DNA of 64,000 nucleotides from Erinaceus europaeus (GCF_950295315.1 NC_080176.1:32045169-32109168); one strand, 5' to 3'; positions 45,150 to 56,224 are shown, counted from the first letter of the stretch. A program made the numbers and translations. Notes: generated by a model not told the origin, from the sequence alone.

Positions 45150-45470
45150 ATTAGTTCCATTTGGTCTTCTAGTATATTAAAGTGCTATCTGACATTGTTA
45201 TCCTGTTTTTGCAAAAAAAAAAAAAAAAGTTAACTACAGACCATTGTTTCTAATAAGCAGAGAGATCTATTTTAGTAGTAAACTGAAGGTTTAGTTGTGA
45301 GCTTCAGATTTTGTGAACTCCAGATGTTGTGCAGTGTTTTTTTTTTTTTTAAGACAACAACTTAAAGAAAAAAAAATCCGAGGAATATGTACACTGGAAC
45401 TGTAGTGGTAGCTTTCAGTATTGTAAAGAGATTGTTCTATACAGACCTTTTTGCTGTTTATCCTGTATGT

Positions 45471-45476
45471 AATAAA
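45471..45476 (+). terminator. AUTS2: Poly(A) signal AATAAA (distal)
   Basis: AATAAA in tgtaataaagtcc followed by T-rich sequence. It is the last canonical hexamer before the sequence turns into flank. Confidence 0.6.
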
Positions 45477-45577
45477 GTCCTTTCTAGATCCCATGTGAAA
45501 AGAAACGTGAAGCGACTGAATCTTCAGCATGTTCTCATCGGCGGAGCCTTCTTGTGTAATGTAAACTGTGCCATGTT

Positions 45578-45583
45578 ATTAAA
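45578..45583 (+). terminator. AUTS2: Poly(A) signal ATTAAA (most distal)
   Basis: ATTAAA followed about 30 bases later by gcttgtgtgtgtgag, a GT-rich downstream element of the kind that defines cleavage sites. Probably the main gene end. Confidence 0.6.
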
Positions 45584-45600
45584 AAATGTGAACTAAGTTT

Positions 45601-47085
45601 GCAGCTGCTTGTGTGTGTGAGATGGCCATGATAGCCTCGTGAGAAGTTCCACCTACAGTGGCCTGGCCACCCTAACACAGTGACCCGCCATCTAGGTGCT
45701 GTCACCAGTCACACGTGCAACCACACTGTTTTCATGTCTCTAATCGAGAGATCATTGCAACTGTGAAGGGAGTGTGGGCAAGTTAGCAAGCACCCTTTGC
45801 GACTCCATCCTGCTTTTCTTCAGAAGGTGGCTTTGGTGTTCTCTGCCATTAGGTCTGATTGAGAGCCCTTCACAAGTCTTTAGTGTTTCAATCCACGGAC
45901 AGTCGGTGGATGTCTTGTCAGACCTTCCGGCTGTGTTTTTCTGTCTCAGCAGCTTGCAGACCTCTCCCATATCACCTGCGATATGGGTGTTTTGGTTTTT
46001 TTTTTTTTTTTTTTTTGATCTTTTTGAAATGTAGAAACATGTTTTGTGTCAGTCCAATGAAATTATTTGGATGAGTGTTTGGATGAGTGTTTGTCTCACT
46101 GGGCTCTGCTGGATGTGGGTGGCTACTGGCTGGGAATTAGAAATGGAAATGGGCACTAACCAGGGTTCCCTAGGTGAAGGAAGATGACCTTGCATCTCTT
46201 TGGGGACCTTGGGGGAAGTAGAGGCCACCAGAAAAGACTCCTGTTTGGGGGCCTGGCCTATAGGAAGCTGATAAGAAAGAGCGGGGCTGGGTGAATCATC
46301 CCACCCCCTCTCCACTGCTCTGATCTGTGCATACCTGTCTCCCTGGCTGCAAAAAAAAAAAAAAATAGCAAAGAAACTAGTGGGCTGGGAAACATGATAA
46401 ACACTGGTTTTTCAAGACGGCCTTTGCCGACACTAGACACCAGAGCATCTTGATCTGCCGTTTCTGGCAGGTTGGCTGCCTCCCACCGTATACCTATCTC
46501 CCCAGTGCCATCTGCAGTGTCAGCGCACTGAAGAGTCAGACTCCAATCAGTCACGGTATTTAATCCCTGGGGCTTTCTGCATCTCAACCTTTGCATATTT
46601 TCCCTCTAATTATGTGCAGCTCCTTGGCACTGATGGGTACCAGCGCCAATTTGATTTCCTGCTAACCTATAGATGCTCTAATTATCCCCACAATCTTTGA
46701 CTGACAATGATCTTGTTACCTTCTAATAGTACATGACAAGTAAAATAGCGAATATAATGATGTAATAATTACCATTTTGGATGGATATTCGCAACAGCAT
46801 TCACTGTTTATACGTTTTTCTGCCTCAATCAAGGTGGATGAGCGGAAATAAGATGTGATTGTTGACGGTATAGACGTTCATGGCATAAAAAAAGGATGTG
46901 AACGACAGAATTTCACGGTGCAATTAGCCATGCCTTCACGGCTGTGCCTGGCCTCATCTCAAGCATTTGTATCCATACAAAATGCAAATTAGGCCTTAAA
47001 TCCATTAACATGATAGAAGTGACATGGGCTTTGTCATAGTTTTTTTCAACGTCATCAGTTCTTCCTCTGAATTTTTCTTTTTTTT
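45601..47085. other. 3' flank of AUTS2, unique sequence
   Basis: No coding exon or SINE is recognised. A T20 run lies at about 45,997-46,016 and an A-rich run near 46,352. The 46,570-46,950 part is AT-rich, keeps several CpGs and looks like a conserved noncoding element (see finding). Confidence 0.7.
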
Positions 47086-47089
47086 TAGA

Positions 47090-47430
47090 TTTTTTTTTTT
47101 TTAAGAAAGGAGACATTAACAAAACCGTAGGAAAGAAGGGGTACAACTCCACACAATTCCCACCACCCAATCTCCATATCCCATCCCCTCCCCTGATAGC
47201 TTTCCCATTCTCTATCCCTCTGGGAGTATGGACCCAGAGTCGTGGGTTGCAAAAGTTGGAAGGTCTGGCTTCTGTAATTGCTTCCCTGCTGAACATGGAC
47301 GTTGACTGGTCGGTCCATACTCCCAGTCTGCCTCTCTCTTTCCCTAGTAGGGTGGGTCTCTGGGGAAGCAGAGCTCCAGGATACATTGGTGGGGTCCTCA
47401 GTCCAGGGAAGTCTGGTCGGCATCATGCTG
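47090..47430 (-). mobile_element. L1 3' end (3' UTR copy 2, reverse)
   Basis: The + strand starts T-rich, then gtacaactccacacaattcc, ctgggagtatggaccc, ctgctgaacatgg and aggatacattggtggggtcc. This is the reverse complement of the block at 58,722-59,060. Confidence 0.8.
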
Positions 47431-47615
47431 GCATCCAGAACCTGAAAAGAGAATTAACATACAAAGCCAAACAAACTGTTAAACAATCATGGACCTAAAG
47501 GCTGGAATAGTGCAGATGAAGTGTTGGGGGGTACTCACTGCAGACTCGTGTACTTCTGCTTTCAGGTGTATATTTTCCCCTGGTTTATGGACGTGTGTGA
47601 AATATGCTCTTATCT
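47431..47615. other. Short unassigned stretch between repeats
   Basis: May continue the L1 3' UTR (a similar gcatcattaag/aacaaactgttaaac pattern is seen near 61,780-61,830). No gene is seen. Confidence 0.4.
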
Positions 47616-47617
47616 CA

Positions 47618-47890
47618 GTTTGTAAGGATCCCGGTTCAAACCCCCACCTCCCCACCTGCAGGGGAGTCGCTTCACAAGCAGTGAATCATTTCTGCAGGTG
47701 TCTCTCTTTCTTTCCCCCTCTCTGTCTTCCTTTCCTGTCTCCATTTCTCTCTGTCCTATCCAACAATGATAACAATAATAACAACAACAATGATAAACAA
47801 CAAGGGCAACAAAAGGGAAAAAATAGCCCCCAGAAGCAGTGGATTTGTAGTGCAGGCAACAAGCTCTGGCAGCAAAAAAAAAAAAAAATT
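47618..47890 (+). mobile_element. ERI-type SINE, A2 tail, head truncated
   Basis: Plus copy starting at ttgtaaggatcccggttcaa (B box), with gaatcatttctgcaggtgtc, ctctctgtcctatccaac and the A2 unit cccagaagcagtggatttgt, then A15. Confidence 0.92.
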
Positions 47891-48132
47891 AAAAGGCATG
47901 TGCTCTACTGGCTGAGCTGTTTCTCACCTCTAATGTAGTTCACTGTCTTTTCACATAACATCTTCACAGTTCATTCACCTTGTTGTAAATGGCAAACTCT
48001 ACTTTTTACACACACCATGTCTACTTATCCATCTGTAGGCAATGTAGATTGTTTTCACGTCTTGGCTACTGTAAATAATATGCAATGAACATGGAGTACA
48101 GATATAGTTTGATCTGTGTTCTCCTTCAGATA

Positions 48133-48866
48133 AATATCTGCTGGCGCTCACATGAAGGTGAAGTCCAGCAGGAAGGAAGGCAAACTGACCAGTTCTCCCT
48201 CGCTCGCTCAAGAGACGACGCGATTCAGGCAAGAGACACTGGATAGAACTGAAACACTCTTGTTTAATGGCAGAAGAACGTGGATTTAAATAGGAATTCA
48301 GACAAAGAACATTTTTCAAACGTGTCAGAAATTACAGGTTTCTTAAAGGTCAGCTTGCCTCTATGGTAGGGGGCTGGTATGACAGGAATTGATGAGATAT
48401 ATAAAGGTCAAGACAATTATTCTCCATGATGCTAGCAACTTAATTATTCAACAGTATTTGAGAGAAACATAGGGGTTAAGTCAGCAGGGTGAGATAGAAG
48501 ATAAACAAGCATGGTAGTTATCAAAGGAAATAAAGTTTGGTGCTTCACTGACTGATGTCAGAGAGGTGTGTGATGGAGTATGCTTTCTCTAGTGATCAAA
48601 AGTGAGGTTGTTGTGTGAACTCTGGGTGACTTGGAATGAACCTTAAGGCAGGCAGCCATGTGGCCTGCAGTTAATGGAGAGAGGCAGTGAGGTTTCTGTG
48701 GGCTTGAGAAACTAAAAGGGAAGAATTAAGTCTGAGAGACGGTTTTTCCCCCTTGCTCATCTCAGTTGAGAGAGACTTACAAGGGGATATCTTCTCAGAC
48801 CTCCATCCAAGGATGGGGGAGTTTTCCCTAAGCTCTATCAAGCTTACACATAGCCCCACAAATATC
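48133..48866 (-). mobile_element. Solo LTR of an endogenous retrovirus (class II-like)
   Basis: A 722-bp LTR (48,139-48,860). Read on the minus strand it begins TGTGGGGCTATGTG and ends GAGCGCCAGCA, with an ATTAAA poly(A) signal (48,263-48,268 on +) about 125 bases from its 3' end, as expected at an R/U5 border. It is flanked by a perfect 6-bp duplication AATATC (48,133-48,138 and 48,861-48,866). Six-base duplications are typical of class II (ERVK/betaretrovirus-like) elements. No internal region remains, so it is a solo LTR. Confidence 0.85.
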
Positions 48867-49104
48867 CAAACCAATTTGAATCCTATGGAAACAGTCTTGA
48901 CTGTTACCACATTAACCACAGGCGTGCACCTGGGACTTTCTGACCAGCTCCTGTGCTCATCAGAGACCTGCGCACCTGCTGTTTTTCTATTGGGTGGAAA
49001 AACACACAATCTGTGCTGCCCCTTTAAAACCAAAGTCCAGAGGGATGGTGAGATAGCTCACCTATGCGGGCACCTGCTTTGCCATACAAGAGCCCCCAAC
49101 ACAT
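48867..49104. other. Unique or degenerate sequence
   Basis: No gene is recognised. gggatggtgagatagctcac near 49,042 resembles a SINE family C head that leads straight into the CA tract. Confidence 0.5.
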
Positions 49105-49107
49105 GAC

Positions 49108-50276
49108 ACTCACACATACACACACACATGTACACACATATTCACACATACACACAAACACAGAGACACACACACACAGTCACACACACATCATATAGTC
49201 ACATTCATACACACACATATACACACAGTCACACATGCACATTCACACACAACACACATACATACAGTCACACACACACATACACTCACACATACACACA
49301 CTCACATATACACAAATACACATACTCTCACACACACACTCAAACTCGCACACACACACTCAGACTCACACACACATATACAGCCACACACAGTCACATA
49401 CTTACACACATTCATGCACACTCACAACCTCACATGCACTCACATACACACTCCCACACTCAAAACACATTTACATACATACACATTCTCACACAGACAC
49501 ACACACACACTCAAACATACATACACTGAAATACACATTCACATACATACATACATCACATTCTCACACATAACATATGCACTCACATATGCTCATACAC
49601 AGTCACATATATAGTCACACACACACTCCTCCCCACACACATATACACACACTCAAACACACACTCACATATACACATACATTCACATACATCACACACA
49701 CAATATACACACAGACACACATACACACAGTCCCACACACATACACACACAATACACACACACACACACAGTCCCACACACAAACTTACACGCACATACA
49801 CACAAAACATGCACACAATACACCACAATACACAAAAACAAATACACACACTCACACCCAAACACACTCACATACACAGTCACACAACACTCACACATAA
49901 ACATTCTCACAACACACACATATATACAGCCATATATATACACACAGTCGCACACTCAGTCTCACACACATACACTCTGTCTCACACACACACTCACAGT
50001 GTCACACACACACTAACACACAGTCACACACATACACACAGACTCACACACACAAACACACACACTCATACTCACAACTATACAGCCACACACAGTCACA
50101 CACACATACTCATGCCCACTCACAATCTCACACACACTAACACACCCAATCACACACATATATACACACATTCACACACACACACACACACTCTTACACA
50201 CATACACACACTCACACATACACACGCTCACACACATGTACACACATAGACACACACACAAACACACACACTCACA
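49108..50276 (+). repeat. 1.17-kb CA-rich satellite-like tract
   Basis: Continuous imperfect (CA)n with regular CACT, CATA and AGTCACA interruptions. Open frames on both strands (Thr/His-rich or Cys/Val-rich) are artefacts of the repeat. Confidence 0.97.
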
Positions 50277-50526
50277 CGGGGAAGCTTTGGTGTTTCAGTG
50301 ACTCTCCTTTCTGTCTTTGTCTATTTCTACCTGAATAAAGTCAGCTTGGTTGGACTGGTAAGGCTCCAGCAAGGACAAACAGAAACCAAAGGAGCATGCG
50401 GACTGGCAGCCCAGTGCCCCCTTGGCTCTCACCCTCCTCCCTGCACACCTGCACCCTGGCAGCATCTTGCTTGGGGACAAGTTGACTGCTCATTAATTTC
50501 CATTACAGTGAAAGCTGCCCACCCCC

Positions 50527-50677
50527 TAGCTGTATGGAGGGGGAGAGAGAGAAAGAGATGGAGAGACACCTGCAGCACTGCTTCACCACTTGTGAAGCTT
50601 TCTCCCTGCAGGTGGACAACAGGGTTTTGAACCTGGGTCCTTGAGCTCTTAACCAGGTGTACTACTGCCTGCCCCCA
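50527..50677 (-). mobile_element. ERI-type SINE, tail missing
   Basis: Minus copy: ggagagagagaaagagatgg, acacctgcagcactgcttca, gttttgaacctgggtcc, head ttaaccaggtgtactactgc. Confidence 0.85.
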
Positions 50678-50679
50678 AT

Positions 50680-51268
50680 CAAGTCACTTCTAACTGACAT
50701 TCTATAGTTGAAGATCTCTTCTGTCTGACACTCCTAATGGACTTGCAGCAGATATGTAGCTGCAAAGCTTAACAAGTCACATGCCCCCTCATTCACATCA
50801 GCTATCAAATTGCCTATGGCCTTGCCCTTTGGCACTGGAGCTTTGGTTTTCTTTGACATCTTTCAGAGTTTGCGAAGCTACATGGAGATCCTTGTCAGCC
50901 ACACAGAGTAATTAGGATGTGGGTTGTGCAAGCCCACAGCAATCACAGCCTGGCATGCTGAGATATCTTCCCTGGACATTTCCCCACAAGGGCACCTGAG
51001 ATTAATAAATTAAGTTGAAGGTAACTGTCACTGCTTTGCCAGAGGTTAGCATGCTAAAACTAAATTTGGAAATAAAATGACAGGAATTCAGCTCCTGCGG
51101 ATCTTGTCCTTTTAAAAGGGCAAAGAACAAATAAGAACGGCTTATAGACTTTTTTTATAGGGAGGCTATAGTGCTTGCATAGCCCTGATCTAACTTCTTC
51201 ATTTTAGCACTCCCCCAGTTTACCCGTGTAAATGCTGACTTTCTTGAGAGGGAGAGGCCCATTGAAGC
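50680..51268. other. Unique sequence, candidate conserved region
   Basis: No repeat or exon is recognised. It has an AT-rich core with aataaattaag and ttaggatgtggg. See finding. Confidence 0.5.
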
Positions 51269-51270
51269 CA

Positions 51271-51588
51271 ATACTTTTTTTTTTTTGCCTCGAGGGTTAT
51301 TGCTGGGGCACAGTGCCTGCACTATGAATCCACTGCTCCTGGAAGCCATTTTTTCCATTTGTTGTTATTGTTATTGATATTGTTGTTGTTGGATAGGACA
51401 AAGAGAAATGGAGAGAGGAGGGGAAGACAGAGAGGGGGAAAGAAAGACAGACACCTGCAGACCTGCTTCACTGACTGTGAAGCAACCCCTTGCAGTTGGG
51501 GAGCTGCGGGCTCCAACTGGGATCCTTACCCTGGACCTTGTGCTTCACACCATGTGTCCTTATCCCACTGCGCCAACTTCTACCTCTG
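51271..51588 (-). mobile_element. ERI-type SINE, A2 tail
   Basis: Minus copy: T12, gcctcgagggttattgctgg, gaatccactgctcctggaag, body, head ending cactgcgccaacttcta. Confidence 0.93.
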
Positions 51589-51819
51589 TTGCAGACTCAT
51601 ACAGCAATGGACAGGACATTTTAGGGGTGACAAAATAGAGCTTTGCTGGCTAGTATGTTGCTTTGCCATGTTCAGACCTGGTCTCCACTGCAATGAAGGA
51701 ATCTTTGGTCTCTCTCCCTCTGTCTCTCAGTCTCTGTCTGAAAAAGTTGGCCCAGATCAGTGAAGACCCAGAGGCAAGCAAAACTAACACAAACTATAGA
51801 ACAAACCAAAAAGTTCTTT

Positions 51820-52010
51820 TCCTGAGCTAAGTGAGAGAGCATAGTCCTTGCATGCCTAGGACCACAGACAGGTGTCCCAAGTTTGATCCCTGCCACCACA
51901 ATTGGCCAGGACTTAGCAGTGCTCTGATCTGCTCTGGCCAGTACTGAAGCAGTGCTGCAGGAACTTCTCCCCCTCTCTATCTCCCTCTCCTCTTTCTGTC
52001 TTTATCAAAC
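51820..52010 (+). mobile_element. SINE (family C-like), target of the ERV insertion
   Basis: Plus copy: gagagagcatagtccttgca, gtttgatccctgccacc (B box), agcagtgctctgatctg and a CT-rich end; the retrovirus inserted into this end at AAACTT. Confidence 0.7.
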
Positions 52011-52012
52011 TT

Positions 52013-52324
52013 TGTTGTATGCTTCACATTGGTTTTGGTCTCACCCCCCCCCGCCTCTGGGAGATTGTGGTATGGCCCCTGTTAGTTTTGCTAGGCCCCC
52101 TTCTTCCCGCCCCTGGAACCCCTACGGATTTCGAGAGTTCTTGCCACAGCCGCCGGAGGAGAAGGATGCAGGACAGATCTGTGTGGTGATTGGTTTGGGT
52201 TGGTTTTTGAATCGTTGTTCGTGAATAAAGAAATACAGCTTCTCTGCCCAGCCATGTGTCCCCAACTCTCTGTCTACCACCATGAAGCTAGCCCGGCCTG
52301 CTGGAGCCCCAAACTCTAACTACA
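52013..52324 (+). repeat. 5' LTR
   Basis: Begins TGTTGTATGC and ends CTACA. Poly(A) signal AATAAA at 52,224-52,229. Confidence 0.9.
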
Positions 52325-53711
52325 AATGGTGCCCACGTGGACCTGACCCCCAGATAAGTGAAGACTTTGCCTACCTATCTACAATGGCCTTCTTTTCTGC
52401 TTGTGAAGAGGTTTCCAAAGGTCTCTGCCTTTTCTTCACCAGTCTGTTTCACTGTTTCTGGAACATTTATCTCTGGACCACTCTGTGGTTTCCGCCCAAC
52501 GCCAGTCCACATGAGCCGGCTTTCCGCCGCAGCTTGGGTCTGAAGGTGGACGAGCTAAAATACACAGAGATTCATCCAGAGATCGCAACCTACAATTCCT
52601 AGAGCTGAAGTTGCGCAAGAGGCCACTGCTAGACAACGCACTCCCCAAACAGCTAAGACAGTACAGATCTAAATTCATGTTTAAAATTACATGTCTTCGT
52701 AACAAAGGTTTCTCTCCTTGTGTATTAAAGACCATGTTTACGTATGTGTTTAAAGTTTGGTAAACATTAACTTTAAGGTTAAAAATGTAACTTTAAGGCT
52801 ATATTCTTACCGGACAGAGTTAAATAAAAAAGGTTTTCAACCTAATTCTCATAAAGATTAAATTAACTTACATTTAAAATCTGAGATAAAAATTAGTTAA
52901 AAATCAATAAATTTTAACTAAGATGGTCTAAAAAAAAAAACCTGTGCACACCTAGGGTGGTGCTCCATCTTGAATGGGTGCAACAAAAGGTTAAATAGAA
53001 TTATTGATATGTAAAACTCTCAAATTCCTTCTCAATTAGAAACGTTAGATTGCGCTATGGTTATGCTAATGATTCTCATGCCTGAGGCTTTTTTCTTTCC
53101 ATGGTTCTTATGTTTATCTTTCCACATTCTATTGTTTAAACTTTAAACAACCTTAAAATCATACTAAAAAGGACTTCCAATTGTAATAGAGTTATCAATT
53201 GTGATAAACTTCTAACCTGCTACAAGTTTTGTTTCATAGTAAGTAAATTGCAGCTGTCAAGTTCTCTACAGAAAAGTGGAATTCCAGCAGCTGACCTTCC
53301 TCAAATAACGTTCCACCCCCTGGCATTCTTCCGTGGACATCTGCTTTGGACTCGCACTTCTATCGGACTCACTGGTACCTCTTGGACACTTTACACAAAA
53401 CTAGCAGCTTCCCTTTATGCTGCTGGGTTTCTCAAAGACTGACTGCAGCCAGCTGCCTTGAGACTCTAGGCCTTACCCCTTCCCCCATGCTAGAAAATGC
53501 CCGTCAAGGCAAGTAACGCCCCCAGAGGCAAAAAAAAAAAAGGTCCCCCTCAGGCCTTCCCTTGGCAGCACACTGGTTCTTGTTGCTCGCTTACATGTTC
53601 CTCCATGTTTGTGCCAGTTTCTTTTTTTAAAAAATGCCTGTACGATATAGGTTTCTGTTCACCCCACACCCCTGATACTATGATCATTTAGTTAAAAGGA
53701 AAAGGGGGAAT

Positions 53712-54023
53712 TGTTGTATGCTTCACATTGATTTTGGTCTCACCCCCCCCCCCCGCCTCTGGGAGATTGTGGTTTGGCCCCTGTTAGTTTCCCGGGCCCC
53801 CTTCTCCCCACCCCCTTCTCCCCTACGGATTTCGAGAGTTCTTGCCACGGCCGCTGGAGGAGAAAGATGCAGGACAGATCTGTGTGGTGATTGGTTTGGG
53901 TTAGTTTTTTGAATCATCCATGAATAAAGAAATACAGCTTCTCTGCCCAGCCATGTGTCCACGAGTCTCTGTCTACAGTCGCGAAGCTAGCCCGGCCTGC
54001 TGGAGCCCCGAATTTTAATGACA
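53712..54023 (+). repeat. 3' LTR
   Basis: Begins TGTTGTATGC and ends TGACA; AATAAA at 53,923-53,928. Same length as the 5' LTR. Confidence 0.9.
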
Positions 54024-54029
54024 AAACTT

Positions 54030-54160
54030 TTTTTTTTTTTTTTACCAGAGCACTGCTCAGATCTGGCTTGTGGTAGTGCTTGGGATTGAACCTGAGACCT
54101 TTGGAGCCTCAGAAATGAAAGCCATTTGTGCCACCATTATGCTATCTCCTCAGCTCCTAA
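54030..54160 (-). mobile_element. SINE (family C)
   Basis: Minus copy: T-tract, accagagcactgctcagatc, gggattgaacctgagacc, head caccattatgctatctcct. Confidence 0.8.
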
Positions 54161-54560
54161 GCTTTATTATATGATTTATTTTATTTTATTTCATATGAAC
54201 ATTCTGGGGTTGCAGGCTTACAAGCCCTGCACTCTATTGGCTGAGCTACTGAAGTTTCTCAGTTTCAGAAGATTCATTATGAAGATGCTGATTCCTCACA
54301 GGACCTATAACCAACGTTATTCCCCTCAAACTCACAACCAGAGTTTTTCTAGGGATCTGCATGCTACAGTTAATTGGGAAGGTAGAGAATTCAAAATAAG
54401 AGAATTTGAAAGAAAAAACATAAATTAGGGAAAGTCACTCTCCCTGGTTTCCAGACTAAATCTATGGCATCAAAGACATTCAGACAGCAGGACAGAATGG
54501 AGATAGAAAGATCCACAATACATGGCCAGCTGCTATTTGACAGGAGTGTGAAGGCAAATC
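54161..54560. other. Unassigned sequence between SINEs
   Basis: AT-rich with no gene. acttacaagccctgcactct-like sequence may be a degenerate repeat. gatctgcatgctacagttaa onwards may be an old L1 piece; unproven. Confidence 0.4.
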
Positions 54561-54569
54561 AATGAAAAG

Positions 54570-54570
<1 letters not shown>

Positions 54571-54624
<54 letters not shown>
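54571..54624 (+). repeat. (TG)n(AG)n compound microsatellite
   Basis: About 17 TG units followed by about ten AG units. Confidence 0.95.
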
Positions 54625-54919
54625 CTTTCTCTCTTTTATTTCTTTTTTTTTTTATCTGTGATTAATAGTGGGCTACATGCCCATTCCCACCTCCACACTC
54701 CCAATGACAGCCAGCATATTTCTCACAAACATTGGTCCAGAGCAGTTAAACCCTGGCAATGACTAAAAAAATAAAAATAAACCAAAAGAATAAATTTAAC
54801 CAGGGAACCCAAGTGTCAGAGTGGTTCATGCTTGAGGTTCATTCATTGAAATGAAAAAGGAAGGAAGGAAGGAACTCAAACAAGCATTGCTATATGTACG
54901 AGTGATTTTTAGAGAAATA

Positions 54920-55200
54920 ACATGGAGTGGTGGTGCACCAAGTTGAGCACACACACTGTGCACAAGGACCAAGGTTGGAGTCCCTGCTCCCCACCTGCAG
55001 GGAGGAGGCTTCAGGAATGGTGAAGCAGGTCTTCATGTGTCTCTCTTTCTCTCTCCCTCTCTTTATCCTTCTTCCCTCTCAATTATTCTCTGTCCTATCA
55101 AATAAAAAGAAAAAGAGAGAAAGAAAGAAAAATGGCCACTAGGAGCAATAGATTTGTATTGCTGGTACCAAGCCCCAGGGATAACCCTGCTGGCAATAAC
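54920..55200 (+). mobile_element. ERI-type SINE, A2 tail
   Basis: Plus copy: catggagtggtggtgcacca, ggttggagtccctgctcc, gaagcaggtcttcatgtgtc, and A2 unit ggccactaggagcaatagat ... ataaccctgctggcaata. Confidence 0.88.
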
Positions 55201-55204
55201 AAAA

Positions 55205-55440
55205 ATGACATGGAGGGGTAGGTTGCCCAGTAGAGCACTTTATTGTGCGTGAGGATCTGGGTTCCAGGCCAGGCCAGCATATGGAGTGCCTGCAGGGGAA
55301 AAGTTTCAGGAGGGGTAGATGCCGTGCTGTGGTGTCTTTCCTTCTATTTCGGGTTTTCTGTCACTCTTTATCTCTCAGTCTTTATCTCCTTTATCAAGAA
55401 GGGGGGAAAACAGGCTGCTGATAATGATGAGGCTTTGTGG
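55205..55440 (+). mobile_element. ERI-related SINE, divergent
   Basis: Plus copy directly after the previous one: gaggggtaggttgcccagta, gatctgggttccaggcc and a CT-rich body. Confidence 0.65.
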
Positions 55441-55445
55441 GCCCC

Positions 55446-55552
55446 AGTGAAAGAAAGAAAGTAAGAAAGAAAGATAGAAAGAAGGAAATAAATAAGGAAA
55501 CAAAGAGAAAAAAAGGGAAAAAAAGAAGGAAAGAATAAAGGAAAGAAGGAAG
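55446..55552 (+). repeat. (GAAA)n/(GGAA)n purine tract
   Basis: About 105 bases almost entirely A and G, probably an expanded SINE tail. Confidence 0.92.
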
Positions 55553-55750
55553 GGGGTTGGGTGGCAGTGCACCTGGTTTGAACTCACACATGACTATAGG
55601 CAGTTTGAGTACCTGCTCCCCACTGCAGAGAGGGAGTTTACAGGTAGTGGGGAAGGTCTGCATGTGTCTCTCTGTCCCTCTCCTTCTCTATTTCCCTTCT
55701 CTTTTCAATTTCTCTTTGTCCTAAAAAATAAAATTAAAAAAGGGGGAAAA
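55553..55750 (+). mobile_element. ERI-type SINE
   Basis: Plus copy: gggggttgggtggcagtgca, gtttgagtacctgctccc, ggtctgcatgtgtctctctg, A-rich end. Confidence 0.85.
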
Positions 55751-55949
55751 AATCACACATGGCATCAGAAATCAAGCATCAAGAGCTCAAACAGTATATA
55801 AATTCAATTAAATTTATAGTAAAATAAAAACTGGTGGGAGCTGTGTCTCAGAAGGTAACTTTCCTGAGAGAGGCTGGGAAGGAAGAAGAGCCCTTGCTTT
55901 GTTCAAAGCTCCCAGAGGTTCCCATCTGAGAATGAACACCCACAGGATG

Positions 55950-56115
55950 ATCCAGTTGCAACCCTGCCTCAGGGACTTTGCACTGCTGTTCCTCCTCTGG
56001 CCCTCATGTCTCTTCCCAGTTTTCTCTACCTTCTTTCTCTTCACCACACAGGCCTCCCTATGGGACATTGGGTCACCTTGCTAAAATGCTCCCCTCTACC
56101 TCTCCCCAGCTCACA
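55950..56115. mobile_element. Probable L2 3' end fragment
   Basis: cctgcctcagggactttgca followed by ctgctgttcctcctctgg, cacacaggcctccctatggg and gctaaaatgctcccctc. This resembles the conserved 3' part of mammalian L2 (LINE2). Confidence 0.5.
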
Positions 56116-56224
56116 CCCCCCTTCTGCTTCCTGCCAGCCTTCTCCAAGGTCCCTAAGGTCACATAGAGTCTGAAGGTGTTCAGCTCAACAGAGGGGACCC
56201 CCAGAAGGGCAGTGGTTCCCCTTC

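Larger units (their letters stand above)
52007..54029 (+). mobile_element. Endogenous retrovirus with two LTRs, non-coding (class II-like)
   Basis: Two 312-bp LTRs (52,013-52,324 and 53,712-54,023) bracket a 1,387-bp internal region. The target duplication AAACTT is perfect (52,007-52,012 and 54,024-54,029). A primer-binding-site-like TGGTGCCCACGTGG starts 2 bases after the 5' LTR and resembles a tRNA-Lys type site. A polypurine tract (53,694-53,710) precedes the 3' LTR. Six-base duplication and the lysine-like site suggest class II. The internal part has no gag, pol or env frame that I can recognise, so the element is non-autonomous or heavily deleted. By eye the LTRs differ at roughly one base in ten, so it is an old insertion. 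Confidence 0.9.

Noticed and set aside
49128..50249. Several open frames of 60-146 codons on both strands
   Set aside because: They are translations of the CA-rich tract (Thr/His repeats or Cys/Val repeats) and carry no protein signal.
49108..50276. CRISPR-like regular repeats
   Set aside because: There are no unique spacers; it is a simple repeat in a vertebrate genome.
52282..52602. 106-codon frame at the start of the ERV interior
   Set aside because: It starts inside the LTR, has no recognisable retroviral motif and is not supported as a gene.
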